Assembly: GCA_030386875.1 (NCBI GenBank)
Contig: CM059576.1
Coordinates: 62,433,581-62,497,580, forward strand
Direction of reading: 5' to 3'
DNA: 64,000 nt
Origin: Morinoia aosen
Taxonomy: Eukaryota > Arthropoda > Malacostraca > Amphipoda > Talitridae
The notes under the pieces are model-generated. The model was given only the letters and a program-made list of their open reading frames with translations, was not told the origin of the DNA and ran no database searches. Positions 22,613 through 34,119 of the stretch are shown here, one piece after another. How positions within the stretch are numbered: the stretch's first letter is position 1; each line of letters starts with the position of its first letter. Both the position numbers and the translations under genes were made by a program.

Positions 22613-22818
22613 TTTCAGCAGTGTCTCCGTGAAGTGAGGACGTACTTTGTCTTTGCTCGGAAACAAAGTGCCCAATTGGTTGATGAACATTCATTTCTAA
22701 CCAAAAAGAGTGCCAACTCACCAAACCTAAATCCAAAAAATCGAACAGGAAGTGTGACATTCCATCAAAAACACTCAACCCTTGCTTCGTTTTTTACGAG
22801 TGTCTCCTTTCTCATAAG
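22613..22818 (+). mobile_element. Leader of second LINE
   Basis: Text between the end of the CR1-type ORF1 and the ATG at 22819, starting near agttttcagcagtgtctccg. The exact insertion point is not fixed because no target duplication was identified. Confidence 0.5.
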
Positions 22819-23616
22819 ATGGCGGTAAGAAGGCCAAGCAAGAACAGAAGTGAGGGTACGCTGGAGCTTGACTATTCAGACGTACAAAACCTGTCAAAAC
22901 AGAGTAAGCAAGTGGTCGCCATCATAATTGATCACCTAAACTCAGTAATGAAGAAATTTCAAAGCAAAATTAGTGACTTGAAAACGATGATTGAAACACT
23001 AACGAAGAAAGAATTAAATCAAAAGGCATTGATAGAGGAGCAAAATAAGAAGAAAAATAGCATAGTCTCTTGTATAGAGCGATTCGAAAGAAAAGAAGAA
23101 CGTGAAGAGTTTGAAAACAAAAAATGCACTCTGGTTATCACAGGGGAACTACCGCAATCACGTTCTGGAGAGGATGGTAAACAGAATGTGTGCAAGCTCC
23201 TGAAGGACCAAATCAACATCAACCTTAGTAACTCTGGCATCACTACAGCGAATAGGCTGGGGAAGAAACCTGCACCTGGAAGCGTCGATTGGAGAAACAT
23301 TACTTTTGAGCTACGACAATACGAAAAGAAACAAGAAGTTTTGACAGCCTGCCGTGTGACTAAACCGAAATTCTACGTAAATGAATACCTCATACCTTCG
23401 CGAGCAAATGTAATGTACACTCTGAGGTTGGCCAAACGAAAATTTCCGGAACAAATAGGACTCGCAAGAACACTGGATGGCAATATCAACGTCTACTCTC
23501 CGAAGATACATGGACAAGCAACTCCGAGACCTCTGTCCATCAACACACCTGAAACACTTAACCAGTACTTATTGCAACATGTCGGCAAGTCCTCAAAAGA
23601 AATTATTCGTAATTAG
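22819..23616 (+). CDS. LINE ORF1 protein, intact 265 aa
   Basis: An uninterrupted frame from ATG 22819, starting MAVRRPSKNRSEGTLELD. Residues about 25-95 are rich in Lys, Glu, Leu and Gln (KSKISDL-type heptads, KELNQKALIEEQNKKKNS) and look like a coiled coil. The C-terminal half, with CTLVITGELPQS, GITTANRLGKKPAPG and YVNEYLIPSRANVMYTLR, resembles the RNA-binding and chaperone half of LINE ORF1 or transposase-22-like proteins. It is basic overall. It sits about 0.6 kb upstream of the LINE endonuclease ORF2. It is the only complete transposon protein in the window, although ORF2 is ruined, so it may be a recent or slowly decaying copy. Confidence 0.75.
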   Translation: MAVRRPSKNRSEGTLELDYSDVQNLSKQSKQVVAIIIDHLNSVMKKFQSKISDLKTMIETLTKKELNQKALIEEQNKKKNSIVSCIERFERKEEREEFENKKCTLVITGELPQSRSGEDGKQNVCKLLKDQININLSNSGITTANRLGKKPAPGSVDWRNITFELRQYEKKQEVLTACRVTKPKFYVNEYLIPSRANVMYTLRLAKRKFPEQIGLARTLDGNINVYSPKIHGQATPRPLSINTPETLNQYLLQHVGKSSKEIIRN

Positions 23617-24232
23617 TATATTTATGGACTTACGTACTAAATTTAATGGCATTTTGATCTTTGTCCAAATGATTTCTTCTTGTTTTCTGATAGAATCGCC
23701 TTTGCCTTTTCAAGGCACCCACGTTGAACTTGCAGCTTTGTTTTACTGCTTACTAAATTGTTTTTTTATTTCCTTCTTTTTCTCATTTTTTATAGAAGGC
23801 TCATACTGAATTTTCTACTCAGACTTAAATTATATGTTACCACATATGTCTCTATATCTGAAAATAATTTAGATACTCAATATCTTAATATTAATTAAAT
23901 AACTTCGCTGTCACTTCGATTCTAATTCATTTCGTCCTTTGCTACATATTATGTGTTATGCGCAAATACCACTGGTATGACAGCCTTGTAACTACATTAT
24001 TCGGAATTTATGATCCCTAATGCTCCCACTCATGGACTGAGTTTGCACTCTCCTAATGAAATCATACTAGATTTTAGACAATTCAGACTAATAATCTCTG
24101 TGTGTTTTAGTTTCTCTTTGCTTCTTAAATTATGCTATAAGTAGGAATGTCTTTATTTTTAGTTTGACCCTGTAGCCTGTAAAATTTTTTTCATTTTTTA
24201 CGTCACATTTTACTTACTGTTTCTTAATTTTA
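23617..24232 (+). other. Spacer between LINE ORF1 and ORF2
   Basis: AT-rich sequence with no coding signal beyond a short overlapping frame ending at 23809. It joins ORF1 to the ATG at 24233. Confidence 0.5.
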
Positions 24233-24892
24233 ATGATTGACCATGTTGATATATTCGATAATATTGATCCAGATCTCAATCACTTGAATAGACTGCATCC
24301 AAACCTAATTGAAACTGTGAATTGTAAATACCTAAATATTAAAGAATTCAATGAATCGATGAGAGAAACCTGTAACGATTTCTCAATATTATGTTGAAAC
24401 TGTAGGTCCATTTATCCGAAAATAGGTGAAATATCTTGTACTATCATTGAGCTAAACAGTAATTTTGATGTACTCAGTTTCACCGAAAGTTGGCTAGATG
24501 ACTCAACCAAAGACCTAATTCAAATTCAGAACTATATTAGCCATCATTCACTCCGTAATAACAAACTTGGAAGTGGCATCAGGTCGTACATATCTAAACA
24601 CATACCTTCGAAAATCATTATAAGTGCAACTATGAACCGTGAACATATTGAGACTCTATTTATAGAACAAACGAAAAATGGTAAACGGATTATACTTGGG
24701 ACTGTATATAGGCCCCCAACAGCTTGCAACGTCTCTTTCCTGAACGAGCATCAAAGCATAACTTCTCAGTTTAACAAATCTCTATACAATGACATAATAA
24801 TAATCTCCGGGGATTTCAACTACGATCTTCTACAATATGAAAGCTGTGAGCAAATCTCAAACTTCACAAATGTTTTTCAGTCTAACTCCTTC

Positions 24893-26608
24893 CAGGGCTG
24901 CCACTCTAGATATTTCATAGCTAGATCTAGATGTTTTTGCTCAAGCCCAGATGTAAAATTTGGAATCTAGATAATAGCTACAAAATCTAGATAGTTTTTT
25001 CAGTGTGCTAGATATTTTCTGGGTTGAATTGCAATTAAGCTATGTATATGATATATTATAGTAAATTCGAACTAGGAATTCGCTTTAATGGTTGGTTACT
25101 ACTTCATTCTTATTATATTTGTTTATTTGCTAACCAAACTGTTTGAATAGTGAACCAACCACATTTTGATCATGTTATGTTCAGAATATGAACCACACCA
25201 GGACGGCTATTTCAATGTTTTTGTGCTGCCATAGTGTAATTTCTAATTGTGATCACTCGGTTCATAAGCTAAAGCACAATCTCCAATTGCAAAGCTAGTG
25301 ACGATGTCAAAAATCATGGAATAAAATGCACATACACTATCAAAAATGTATTGTGACCTCATTTTGACAAAAGTCCAACCAATGATATTGGCAACAATGA
25401 ATTCAGTTTATTGTTGGAGGGAAGCAATGATATTTCAATCATGAAACTACTTGGTTTATCGGTTATATATGAGTCATGCATCAAATAAAGTGGAATTGCA
25501 AAATTATTAAAAGTGATGCAGATAGCATTGTGAGAGCCTTAAACAATTGTTGATAAGTAGGAATCTGAGCATTGATGAAAAATTCCACATTCCTTGGTAA
25601 ACATTCACCAGAAGTATAAGACATAACAAGCTGGAATGAGTGGCATACACAACTCATCAATGTTAAATACAAATTTGTTCCTTACACTTGGTATAAACTC
25701 CATTATTGATGCCAACAATACAAGTATCATTGTTGGCATCAATAATGGAGTTTAAACCAAGTGTAAGGAACAAATTTGTATATAACATTGATGAGATGTG
25801 TATGCCACTCATTCCAGCTTGTTAAATCTTATACTTCTGGTGAATGTTTACCAAGGAATGTTGAATTTTTCATTGCAGAAACTCTTTAATGGGTTTGCAG
25901 AATTTTCTTTGACCATGTCAATACAACTTTATGAATCAATTTATATTGGTTCATATCCATTAAAAATTCCTTCAGCTTGCAAAACTTAATGGTTGTTTAT
26001 CCAGCTTGCGGTAAAAAATTTTTTGCTCAATGGCAGGATTTAAGAACACATTTTGAGACTGCAAGGCAAAGTGAACAATGCTATCCTGCAGATTTATTAT
26101 TCAAAATACATTCTGATGGGAGAAATCTTGCACTATCATTTTTTTGCAACCAATCTTAACAGAGGTGCAAAAAATTACTAAGTTATTTGATTAAAAAAAT
26201 GTAGATAAAGTGAAGTAATTGGATGACATGCTGATGTTCCTAAAATCAATTTTCACTAAATTAGTCCTTCCTACTTGCAATGCTGATAACTTCTTGTTAC
26301 TACTTGGAAGGACTACGAATTAGTCCTTCTTACTTGCAACACTTGTGAATTGAAGAATATTTGGATACCAAGCCTTATTAGGATATGTACCAGGATACTA
26401 GATTATTTCTATAAAGATTAATGACCTAATAAAATGCAATTTATGATGTAAATATTTTTATGTGCTAATGTTTAACTAACTTATCATCAAATATAATTAA
26501 TTTATTTTTAGAAATATATTTGGATATTTCATTTTTAAATCTAGATGTTTCTAGATATTTTTTGAGGTCAAACTAGATAATTTTGGTTAAAAAAAAGTGG
26601 CATCCCTG
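24893..26608. mobile_element. hAT transposon, 1716 bp, rearranged and non-autonomous
   Basis: The ends are cagggctgccact and, inverted, cagggatgccact, a standard hAT terminus. An exact 8-bp target duplication ACTCCTTC flanks it at 24885-24892 and 26609-26616. Subterminal tctagat words recur at both ends. The interior holds decayed transposase fragments: CVCHSFQLVMSYTS and ECLPRNVEFF on the minus strand near 25650-25580, and a + strand segment near 25990-26215. A long foldback lies at 25577-25878. The element splits the LINE endonuclease, so it is younger than that LINE. Confidence 0.95.
25577..25878. repeat. Long near-perfect hairpin inside the hAT element
   Basis: Arms of about 145 bp, for example ggcatcaataatggagttta paired with its complement, are separated by only a few bases at about 25725-25730. 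Both arms carry the same transposase fragment in opposite orientation. It looks like an inverted duplication formed inside the element, possibly by aberrant repair. Confidence 0.9.
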
Positions 26609-27455
26609 ACTCCTTCGAACCAATCATCACGAAACCTACACGAGTTACATCTGAATCTGCTACGCTGCTCGATAATATTTTTATGTTAGATCCGACTGAT
26701 TTTCTTACAGGAATAATAATTTCTGACTTATCAAACCATTTTCCGGTGTTTTTCATCAAGAAAAATATCTATAGTTTCTGTAACAGCCCACAGGCTGAGA
26801 CTTTTTCACATCGTTGTGTAAACGAATATGATTTGAGAACAATGAGAACTGTTCTAGAAGAATTAATGCCATCATTGGACATCTATGAATTGGACAATAA
26901 TGCGAATAACATTGATCAAGCAATACTAAATTTAACTGAAATTATAACGACCGCATACAACCAGTGTTGTCCAATAATCACCCGCACAATTACGCCGAAA
27001 AATAGACATAAGCCTTGAATTACTGAAGATATCGTGATCAATATAAAGAAACGTCAAGCGTACCTAGCCTTACTATACGAATGCTGAATATCTAGAGTAA
27101 CGTATAACAGATTCAGGAATCATGTGACAAATCAAATACGAACATCGAAACAAAACTACTTTACGCGCAAATTTACTGAATACAAAACTGATATTAAAAA
27201 AACTTGCCGCCGGCTTAATTCACACTATAGACCGAATAATAATGCTACAAAAACAATTGAGTCCATCGTTCACGAAAATGTAAAATATCACGATAAACGA
27301 GGTTGCAACAGTGTACTTTTTATAGATATAGGGAAAAATATAGCCGATAGTGTCGTTATTGAACCTACAGACCACTTGCAATACATGGACCATGTCCGCG
27401 AACACAACTCTTCTTTTTCACGCCAACTAATCCCTCCGATGTTATTACGTGCATA

Positions 27456-28960
27456 AACAACTTGAAAAATAAATCAAATGGATTAAAAACATTCTCAGCT
27501 GAAGTTATTAAGGCTACAGCTGATATAATAGCACCATGCATAACTAATATTTTCAACCATTCACTTTCTCAGGGTATCTCCCCCAACTCTCTCACACAAC
27601 TGCCAGAGTGACCCCATTTTCGAAAATGGTGATAAAAATTGCATTAATAATTATAGACCTATCTCTGTACTGCCAATTATTAGCAAAATATTTGAAAAAA
27701 TTGTATTTAAAAAGTGTATTCATATTTTGAACAAAATCTTTTCTCTACGACAAACAATACGGTTTTCGTTCTAAAAAATCAACGACACAAGCTGTATTAA
27801 ATCATTTACAGTACCTTTACTCTAATATAGATGAAGGAAAGCTTGTTTTCTCCGTATTTCTTGACTTTCGAAAAGCATTCGATTGTGTGGACCATAACAT
27901 ATTACGCTCGAAACTACACTATTATGGCATTCGAGGAGTTGCCCATGATTGGTTCAAATCATACCTAACAAATCGGAAGCAATACGTTGTCATTGACGAC
28001 ACAAATTAGACCCACAGACAACTAGCCATGGAGTTCCACAAGGATCTATCCTTGGGCCTCTGCTATTTCTGATATTTATAAATGATATCATCAAATCTAC
28101 ATCATTTTTCAAATTAATGCTTTTTGCAGATGACAGCACGCTTTCTGCGGTCCTTCCGAACCAAATCCCGCTATGATTGCGGAGAGTATAAATAATGAAC
28201 TCCATAAGGTTTCATTGTGGCTTAAAGCTAATAAAATAAGCCTCAATATCGATAAATCAAAACATATTACATTCTCATACTAGAAAAATATATCTCTCCC
28301 ACGTATAAAAATTGGCGAAGGTGAAATTGAAGACACCAACTCCTGCAAGTTTCTGGACATCATAATAGATAAACATCTGAACTTTAAAGAGCACATCGCT
28401 CATATTAGTTCTCAATTATCAAAATCCATCGAAATCCTGAATAAAATTAAAAATTACCTGTCTGAAACAGCTTTACGAATGCTCTACCGAACGCTCATTT
28501 CACCATACTTGCAATACGGAATAGAAGTATGGCACGGAACTGATAAAAATAAAACCAATGTAATTTTTACTCTGCAAAGAAGAGCCATCAGAGCGGTGAA
28601 GAATCTAGAATAGAATGCTCACACAAATGATTCATTCAAAAATTTTGGAATACCTAAACTTTCGGATCCCTACAAAATCTCCATTTGCAATTTCATTTAC
28701 AAAACATTAACAAATGATGGCGATAATAGCCTAAAACAATTATTAACGGTACAAACTGGTCATCACGACTATTTAACCCGCAATAGAAATGAATTCATGC
28801 TTCCTTATTTTTCAAAGGCCCGGTCGTAACACAGTATCCTCTTCGTTGGAACTAAAATTTGGCACCCAATACCTGCGGAGATCCGCGAAAGTAATTCTTA
28901 TAAGGTACTCAAAAGAAATCTTGAGTCTCACTTCCTATCAGAATACTAGTCGTGTAAGAT
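27456..28960 (+). pseudogene. LINE ORF2, reverse transcriptase part, many frameshifts
   Basis: The pieces are out of register but diagnostic: FLDFRKAFDCVDHNILRSKL (about 27855-27915), a GVPQGS-type block (about 28030-28050), [14 protein letters not shown] (the catalytic Ala-Asp-Asp, about 28120-28150), then the thumb region with LYRTLISPYLQYGIEVWHG (about 28480-28535) and LFVGTKIWHPIPAEIRES-like text near the end. This is the style of Jockey/CR1-superfamily arthropod LINEs, and the exact clade is not assigned. Frameshifts and stops throughout make it inactive. Confidence 0.9.
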
Positions 28961-29345
28961 CACCAAGTCAAATCACGTCCCCTACATAACTGGTCCTAAT
29001 AATTTAATTTGGCATGGTTAATATCGCCGATCTTCAGTCTGTTCTTGAATAGCTATAGTTTGTCGAATGTACTGTTAAATCTAGTCCATACGACCTATAT
29101 TGTAAAAAGAAGCATCTATTATCGAGTTAATTTTCTCATTGATCAGTCTAATGCGTCCCTAGTTTAAGTGAATTAGGTTTAACATTATTGTACTTCTTAG
29201 ACTAACGTTGATGGTAGGATGCCCTAGAAGTCACTGAACTTATTCGGGCCTTCAGGTAGCTATACTCAAATTTGACTATTGTACTAGACTTAAAAAACAT
29301 TCTATCTTTGTATCACCTGTGGTAAATAAAATGTTTAAATTGTTA
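28961..29345 (+). mobile_element. 3' region of the second LINE
   Basis: A non-coding tail from the reverse-transcriptase remnant to ggtaaataaaatgtttaaat, which carries an AATAAA-like signal at about 29321-29335. The left edge of the LTR-like fragment follows directly, so the exact end is uncertain. Confidence 0.55.
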
Positions 29346-29349
29346 AATA

Positions 29350-29919
29350 TTTATTCCCGAAGTGAGTGCCTGAGGTACAAACGGTCCCGACAGGGTAAGG
29401 AATACACAACTGCAATAAATGACGTATTATTGCGAATATCGCCGACAGTAATGGCACACTAAAGAATACTACAGTCAGGTAGTGAAGCACCCAAGGACGC
29501 CTTGGAGGACCAACGGTCGTCGGGGGTCGAAGCGTGAGTGGCAGTCGAGAGCAAAGCGGTGAGGCTGTTGCTGGCCGAGTGTCTCCGACTTGGGAGTATC
29601 AGCACCGCTAAAAGAGAACTGATCGGGTCCAGGACGTGGCATTGCGGGGCGGCTGGCGGTCGAGGTGGCGATGGAGACAGCGAGGCCACTGCTTGTAGAA
29701 CGGCCAAGACTTGTAGTGAAGTTCAAAGTTGCTGAGAGAGCACTAAACTGTGCTTGCCCCGTAGCTCCTTATATAGTGTTTGGTAAAGCCTCACCGCGCC
29801 AAACTCGCTCTCTGATTGGTCGGCAAGTAGTGGCGCTTCGAGGCTGGTCGGGCTGCGCGAGGTGGCGCTTCTAAGCTTGTGTGATGGTGTTTGCACACAG
29901 CTTGTTAAGGCTACCCCAC
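29350..29919 (-). mobile_element. LTR-like fragment, copy A (reverse orientation)
   Basis: In reverse complement this matches 58636-59345. The shared segments include acaagc-ttagaagcgccacc, gaccaatcag (a CCAAT-type box), a TATATAA box, ctccatcgccacctcgac, cggtcctccaag-cgtcc, ctgtcggcgat and tttgtacctcaggc. The CCAAT then TATA order is that of a promoter, which supports an LTR. No internal retroelement region adjoins it, so it looks like a solo LTR or fragment. The short plus frames in it are artefacts. Confidence 0.75.
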
Positions 29920-30945
29920 CTTTCTTTTATTTTGAATATTATAAGCGTGATTTCTTTTGCTGTTTGCTCCTAAAAGAAGTTCGAATACGATTTTTTAAAT
30001 TCCGATGAGAGCGTTCCCTTCAATAATACGTCAACACATTTGGGCACAGGGAGCTTCAGAACACGTAGACTTTGCCTCATTGTGGCTCCCTCCGTACATG
30101 CGTGAGCCGAGCCGCGTAAAAGCGCTCGTCGTCTCTGAGCAATCGCACTTTGACAGCACCGACCACCGAAAGCACCAAACTAGCCAGCTCCGATCCCCAG
30201 TAAAACTGATCGAAACCTTTCAGCGTTTCCTTCCCTACCTGACGACAACGGTGGCTCCCGTTGGCTTACATCATGAAAGCTAGGTATTCGCGCTGCAAAG
30301 TATGCTGGTAGGTTCAATGAATATTGTTCCCCTCGACACCCTTCAATCAGCCAATCACTTCCGTACCGAAGAATACTATCATTCACTCAATAACAGATGA
30401 ATTCAATTTTTATGCAACAGTTTCCAATGCCGTTAATCTTCTCATCGATAACTCACTTATATTTTCTATTGTAAGTCTTACTCAAATGCCACGAAACCCG
30501 TATGTCCTTTTCTTGGTATTTAACGCTTTTATTCAAATTTTTTTATAAGAATCCAGTTGATACACTTCATTTCCCCGTGGATTTTCAAATACCTCAAAAA
30601 TGAAGTCAGTCCACAATGACGTTGACCCTGAGTCTCGCTCGAGACGGTTCCTCCAGTTCACCTGGCTTAATTTGGGAAGCGTAGCTAGTTCTTCAGTTTT
30701 CCAATGGAAAGAAAAATCAACCTCAGGTCGTTTTTTTCCTCCAAATTTACGAGTTAGGGAAAAAACAACGTTAAATAACATGCTAAGTTTTTTCCTCTTC
30801 AGAAAGTAGACGTATAATTGTCTTTGTTTACTGTTTTTCTTTTTGTTTCTTTTCCTTTTTTCACATGAAAGTATGAACAGTCTGAAATTTACTATCGATC
30901 GTGGTTTTATCGATTCCAAGTATTGATCGCAGATATTCTAAATTT
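29920..30945. other. Unassigned sequence, nothing recognised
   Basis: Short frames on both strands (for example 30005-30283 and 30919-30533) have no motif. The segment at 30000-30300 is GC-richer than its surroundings and may be an unrecognised repeat. Confidence 0.35.
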
Positions 30946-30949
30946 AACG

Positions 30950-31260
30950 GAATCGATGATGGTGCTTCTCTCCGTTACGTTCTCGATATTCTTGTTTCTT
31001 TGAATGAAATCGAAAATTTTACTAGCATTTTCGCCATTAGCTAAGTGAAGATCTACATAGAAATGTTGATCACCTACGTGTTTCACTCCTCACAGCCCTT
31101 TGATTGAAATTTGAACAAGAACAACAGAACGAGTACTTGTACTTGGATTGTTTTGAAAATGTACTACTACTGTTTTCATCGACCTCTGGATCGTTCACTA
31201 CTCTAGGGTTGTTCACCTCAGACCACGTTATATTGTGCAATCTGTTTTTACGCATCTGCG
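30950..31260 (-). mobile_element. Mariner transposase fragment
   Basis: The text acaacagaacgagtacttgt, cttggattgttttgaaaat, and then ctctggatcgtt, closely follows the order of the mariner at 14985-15055 (gaacgagtgcttgaagtagg, attgtttcgaaaat, gtctggatctg). No ends are present. A related family rather than the same copy. Confidence 0.55.
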
Positions 31261-31332
31261 TAATATTAAATTAAATTTTAAACTTTTTGGAGCTGCTGTG
31301 AGTAATGTTGTCCTCCACTGAAGCAATTTAAT

Positions 31333-31779
31333 TTCATTAAAGTTATTGTTCGATTTCATGTTCAGCAGCCTGGTGAGTTGCAAAAATCTTCTTCTTTATG
31401 ATAGGAGAGACTACACAACTCGCCCTCCTGATGGTGACGTTCTCTGTGCTTGCTGGTATAGTGTCTTTAAGCAAATGACCCATAGGCAGAAGAATATTCA
31501 CACAACTCGAATTTGAACCGCTGACCTTCAGCGTGTTTACTGGCTTGGTGTAGCTCAAAACATCTTATGAAAGCATAAGAATAGTTACATTAACTCGCAC
31601 TGGAACAGCTGACTTTTACCGTGCTTACAGACTTAGTGTTGCTCCACACTTGTTTGACAGAGAGAAGAATATTTACGAAACTCATTTGCTTAGCTGACCC
31701 TTGTTGTGCTCACTAGTTTGGTATTGCTTGACATATATTTTGTAGGCACACAAGAAAATGCTGAAATCACATTTGAACA
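31333..31779 (-). pseudogene. C2H2 zinc-finger pseudogene, 3' part (left of the LINE)
   Basis: Minus-strand text shows decayed finger units of the same type as the gene at 49702-51030: FKFELCEYSSAYG, then HYTSKHRER, and repeats of HQASKHAEGQ. Several stops and shifts are present. The region ends at the LINE insertion site. Its other half continues at 38657, past the LINE, and the two halves share the 11-bp word acatttgaaca. It is a degenerate paralogue of the finger gene. Confidence 0.8.
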
Positions 31780-31966
31780 TTATGCCCCTGTGGGGGGGTT
31801 AGAATTCTCCCATCGTGGTCCGCTGCGTGTCGTAAGAGGCGACTGAAGTGGACGGAGCGAGGGGACCGGGGATCCCCTTTTCTGTAACGATTTTCCCGAG
31901 AGGCAGCAGGCCAATGAAGGGGGTGAGAGGGGTCGAAAGACCACTCAAACCCTAATACTAGGATCT

Positions 31967-32518
31967 ATGAATGTAAGGGGGTGTGGAAGTAGAGCAACTG
32001 AGAGTAAGAAGGAGGAGATCGGAAGAATGATGAGAAACCGGAAGATGGATGTGCTGGCCCTGAGTGAGACGAAGTTGAAGGGTAGTGGTGAGTTGATGTT
32101 TGGGAGTGTGGGGGGGAAAGTATCTGGAGTGCGTGGGGGACATGCAAGAGAGGCTGTGGCTATATTATTGAGTGTAAGAATCAGAGAGAAAGTAGTTGAA
32201 TGGGGTGAGGTGTGATCATGAATAATGTGGGTGCGAGTGAAATGGGGGAAGAGTCATAGGTGTTTGTGAGTGCGTACGGACCGGGATCGGAGAGGAGTAG
32301 GGAAGAGAGAGAAGAGTTTTGGGAGAAATTGTCCGAGTGCATTGCAAGAGTGGGGAGTGGTTATAGAGTTGTGGTGATGGGGGACCTGAATGCAAGAGTG
32401 GGTGATGAGGTGGTGGATGGTGTTGTTGGTAAGTAGGGAGTAACTGGGTTGAATGAGAGTGGTGAATTCTTGGTGGGGTTATGTGTAGAGAGTGAGTTAG
32501 TGATTGGGAATAGTTTGT
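31967..32518 (+). pseudogene. LINE endonuclease domain, 5' part
   Basis: The frame starts MNVRGCGSRATESKKEEIGR and continues with MDVLALSETKLKG, the nuclease metal-binding Glu. After a stop near 32213 and frame changes it reads VFVSAYGPGSERS and VVVMGDLNARVGDEVVDG, carrying the Asp-x-Asn pair. In this family the domain cuts genomic DNA at the insertion site. Coding stops at SELVIGNSLCQ, where the gypsy LTR begins. The remainder of the nuclease domain, more than 100 residues, is missing on the far side of the gypsy element. Confidence 0.88.
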
Positions 32519-33056
32519 GTCAGGTATTAACCTGAAATAGTAGTAGTGATGATAGCTGTTGCAAAGTAGCCAATTCAGGAGACTATGATAATACACCTGG
32601 TAATCTTACACTAGAGCACAGTATAGGTTAAACAACACATGGATAATATCTGGGTTCCACATAGACACAAAACAGTAATAGTGCTGACATAAATAGACAC
32701 ACATAGATCAATATCAATATTGATATATCAATATAAATATATATAAGCAAATGGACACTCACCTCTGGGATATTCCTATGTTAGGAATATACTCAGTTAA
32801 CTAATCCTGTGGCTAGTGAGATAAGAGCGGAGATAGATTGAAATAGCAGGATAGAGTAGAATAGAATTAGTAGTAGGTAGTTTGAGAAGCTCAGGTGTAG
32901 TACTTAGCCATATGGGATAATCTATATACACACTTGCAGTCAGCATGTACTGTTAGCTGGCTACGACCAATCGGGAACTGCCTGCGATCTTGCCGTCTCG
33001 AGCGTTGCCAACTTTAGGTCTTTCTAACTAGAACCTACATTACTCGCTATATTACA
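32519..33056 (-). mobile_element. 3' LTR of a Ty3/gypsy element
   Basis: Read on the minus strand it begins TGTAATATAGCGAGTAATG and ends near TAATACCTGACA, so the outermost bases are TG and CA. A polypurine tract (ggagggagggg on the minus strand, 33057-33067) lies immediately inside, as expected before a 3' LTR. The length is about 538 bp. The matching 5' LTR is absent, so the end at 32519 rests on TG/CA and the loss of LINE coding. Confidence 0.75.
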
Positions 33057-33120
33057 CCCCTCCCTCCTTAATTAGAAATCCCCCCTTGTATCCCGATCCC
33101 CTTATTTAGTTCAGTCAATC

Positions 33121-34119
33121 CTAAAGGTCCTTTCTCACCACAGGCTTTCTAGCTCGGGTAGACCTGCGTGAGAAGCCAGCACTTGGAGGCTCGTGCATCC
33201 TTGCCTCCTGGGTGGGAATCGAGTAATCAGGTGTTTCGGGGTCAGGTTCATTAGCCGGAGGTGGTGGGTATGAATCTCGAGCAGGTTGTGGGATCAACAC
33301 GGTTTCCTCAGTAGGTTGTTCCCTGGGTTCGGGGATGGTGTTCGAGCAGGTAATAACTTGGTCCTGGTGTCGACGAACGACCTCTCCCCCCTGCAGTTGG
33401 CACTTGTAGGACACCGGGCCCGTTTTCTCAACGGTAGTAGCAGGGGTCCATTTTGGGGAACCCGGTGTGTATTGACGGACCATCACAGGTGACTCAGGTG
33501 GAATGTCAACCGCGTGAGACCCTGGGTGGTATCTTTTCTGAGCGTCCTGGCGTTGAGCAACTTTGGACGCGATTGCTTCTGACGGCCAAAGTAGATCAAG
33601 ACGAGAGCGCACTTTCCTGCCTAACATCAGTTCGGCGCGCGTAACACCTGTTGTCGTGTAGGGTGTTAGCCGATAGTTGAACAGGAACCTGTCTAGTGCT
33701 AGGCGTAGAGGTTTCGTTGACTTTCGTATATTCTTCTTGAACGTTTGTACCATGCGCTCTGCCAGTCCATTAGTTGAATGATGGTATGGTGCGCTCGTAA
33801 TATGCCGCATACCACATGCCTTCACAAATTCTTGGAATTCAGCCGTTGTGAAACACGTTGCGTTGTCTGAAACAATTGTTACCAGAAATCCAAATGTCGC
33901 AAAAGTGTGTTTTAGGCACGAGATCGTTTCGCTAGACGTTGTAGTAGATGTGGGAAAAATTTCAACCCACTTAGAGTGTGCGTCCACGATTACTAGATAG
34001 TATTTTCCATCCATTGGGCCCGCGTAGTCGATGTGTATGCGATGCCAAGGCTTCGCAGGCCATTCCCTCGGGGGGAGTTCAGCTTTCGTTGGTGCAGCCC
34101 GAGGGCTCAGACACTCGCT
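33121..34119 (-). pseudogene. Ty3/gypsy integrase core
   Basis: A long open frame (34014-33121) holds the integrase core with all three catalytic residues visible: YLVIVDAHSKWVE (first Asp), TIVSDNATCFTTAEFQ (second Asp) and NGLAERMVQTFKKN (Glu). A Pro-rich C-terminal tail follows, ending in a basic stretch. A stop at about 34118-34120 separates it from the zinc-finger part upstream, where the expected HHCC motif has a TGA in place of a Cys codon. Integrase inserts the cDNA into the genome. The core here is intact, but the polyprotein is not. Confidence 0.9.

Larger units (their letters stand above)
24233..27455 (+). pseudogene. LINE ORF2, endonuclease part, split by a hAT element
   Basis: From ATG 24233 the frame reads through a decayed start with one TGA near 24394, then endonuclease/exonuclease/phosphatase blocks: FDVLSFTESWLDD (the metal-binding Glu), GTVYRPP and IIISGDFNYDLL. 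The frame is interrupted after position 24892 by a hAT element and resumes at 26617 with ATLLDNIFMLDPTDF and SDLSNHFPVFF (the Ser-Asp-His end of the nuclease). A linker to the reverse transcriptase runs to 27455. This endonuclease nicks target DNA to prime reverse transcription. This copy is inactive. Confidence 0.9.
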
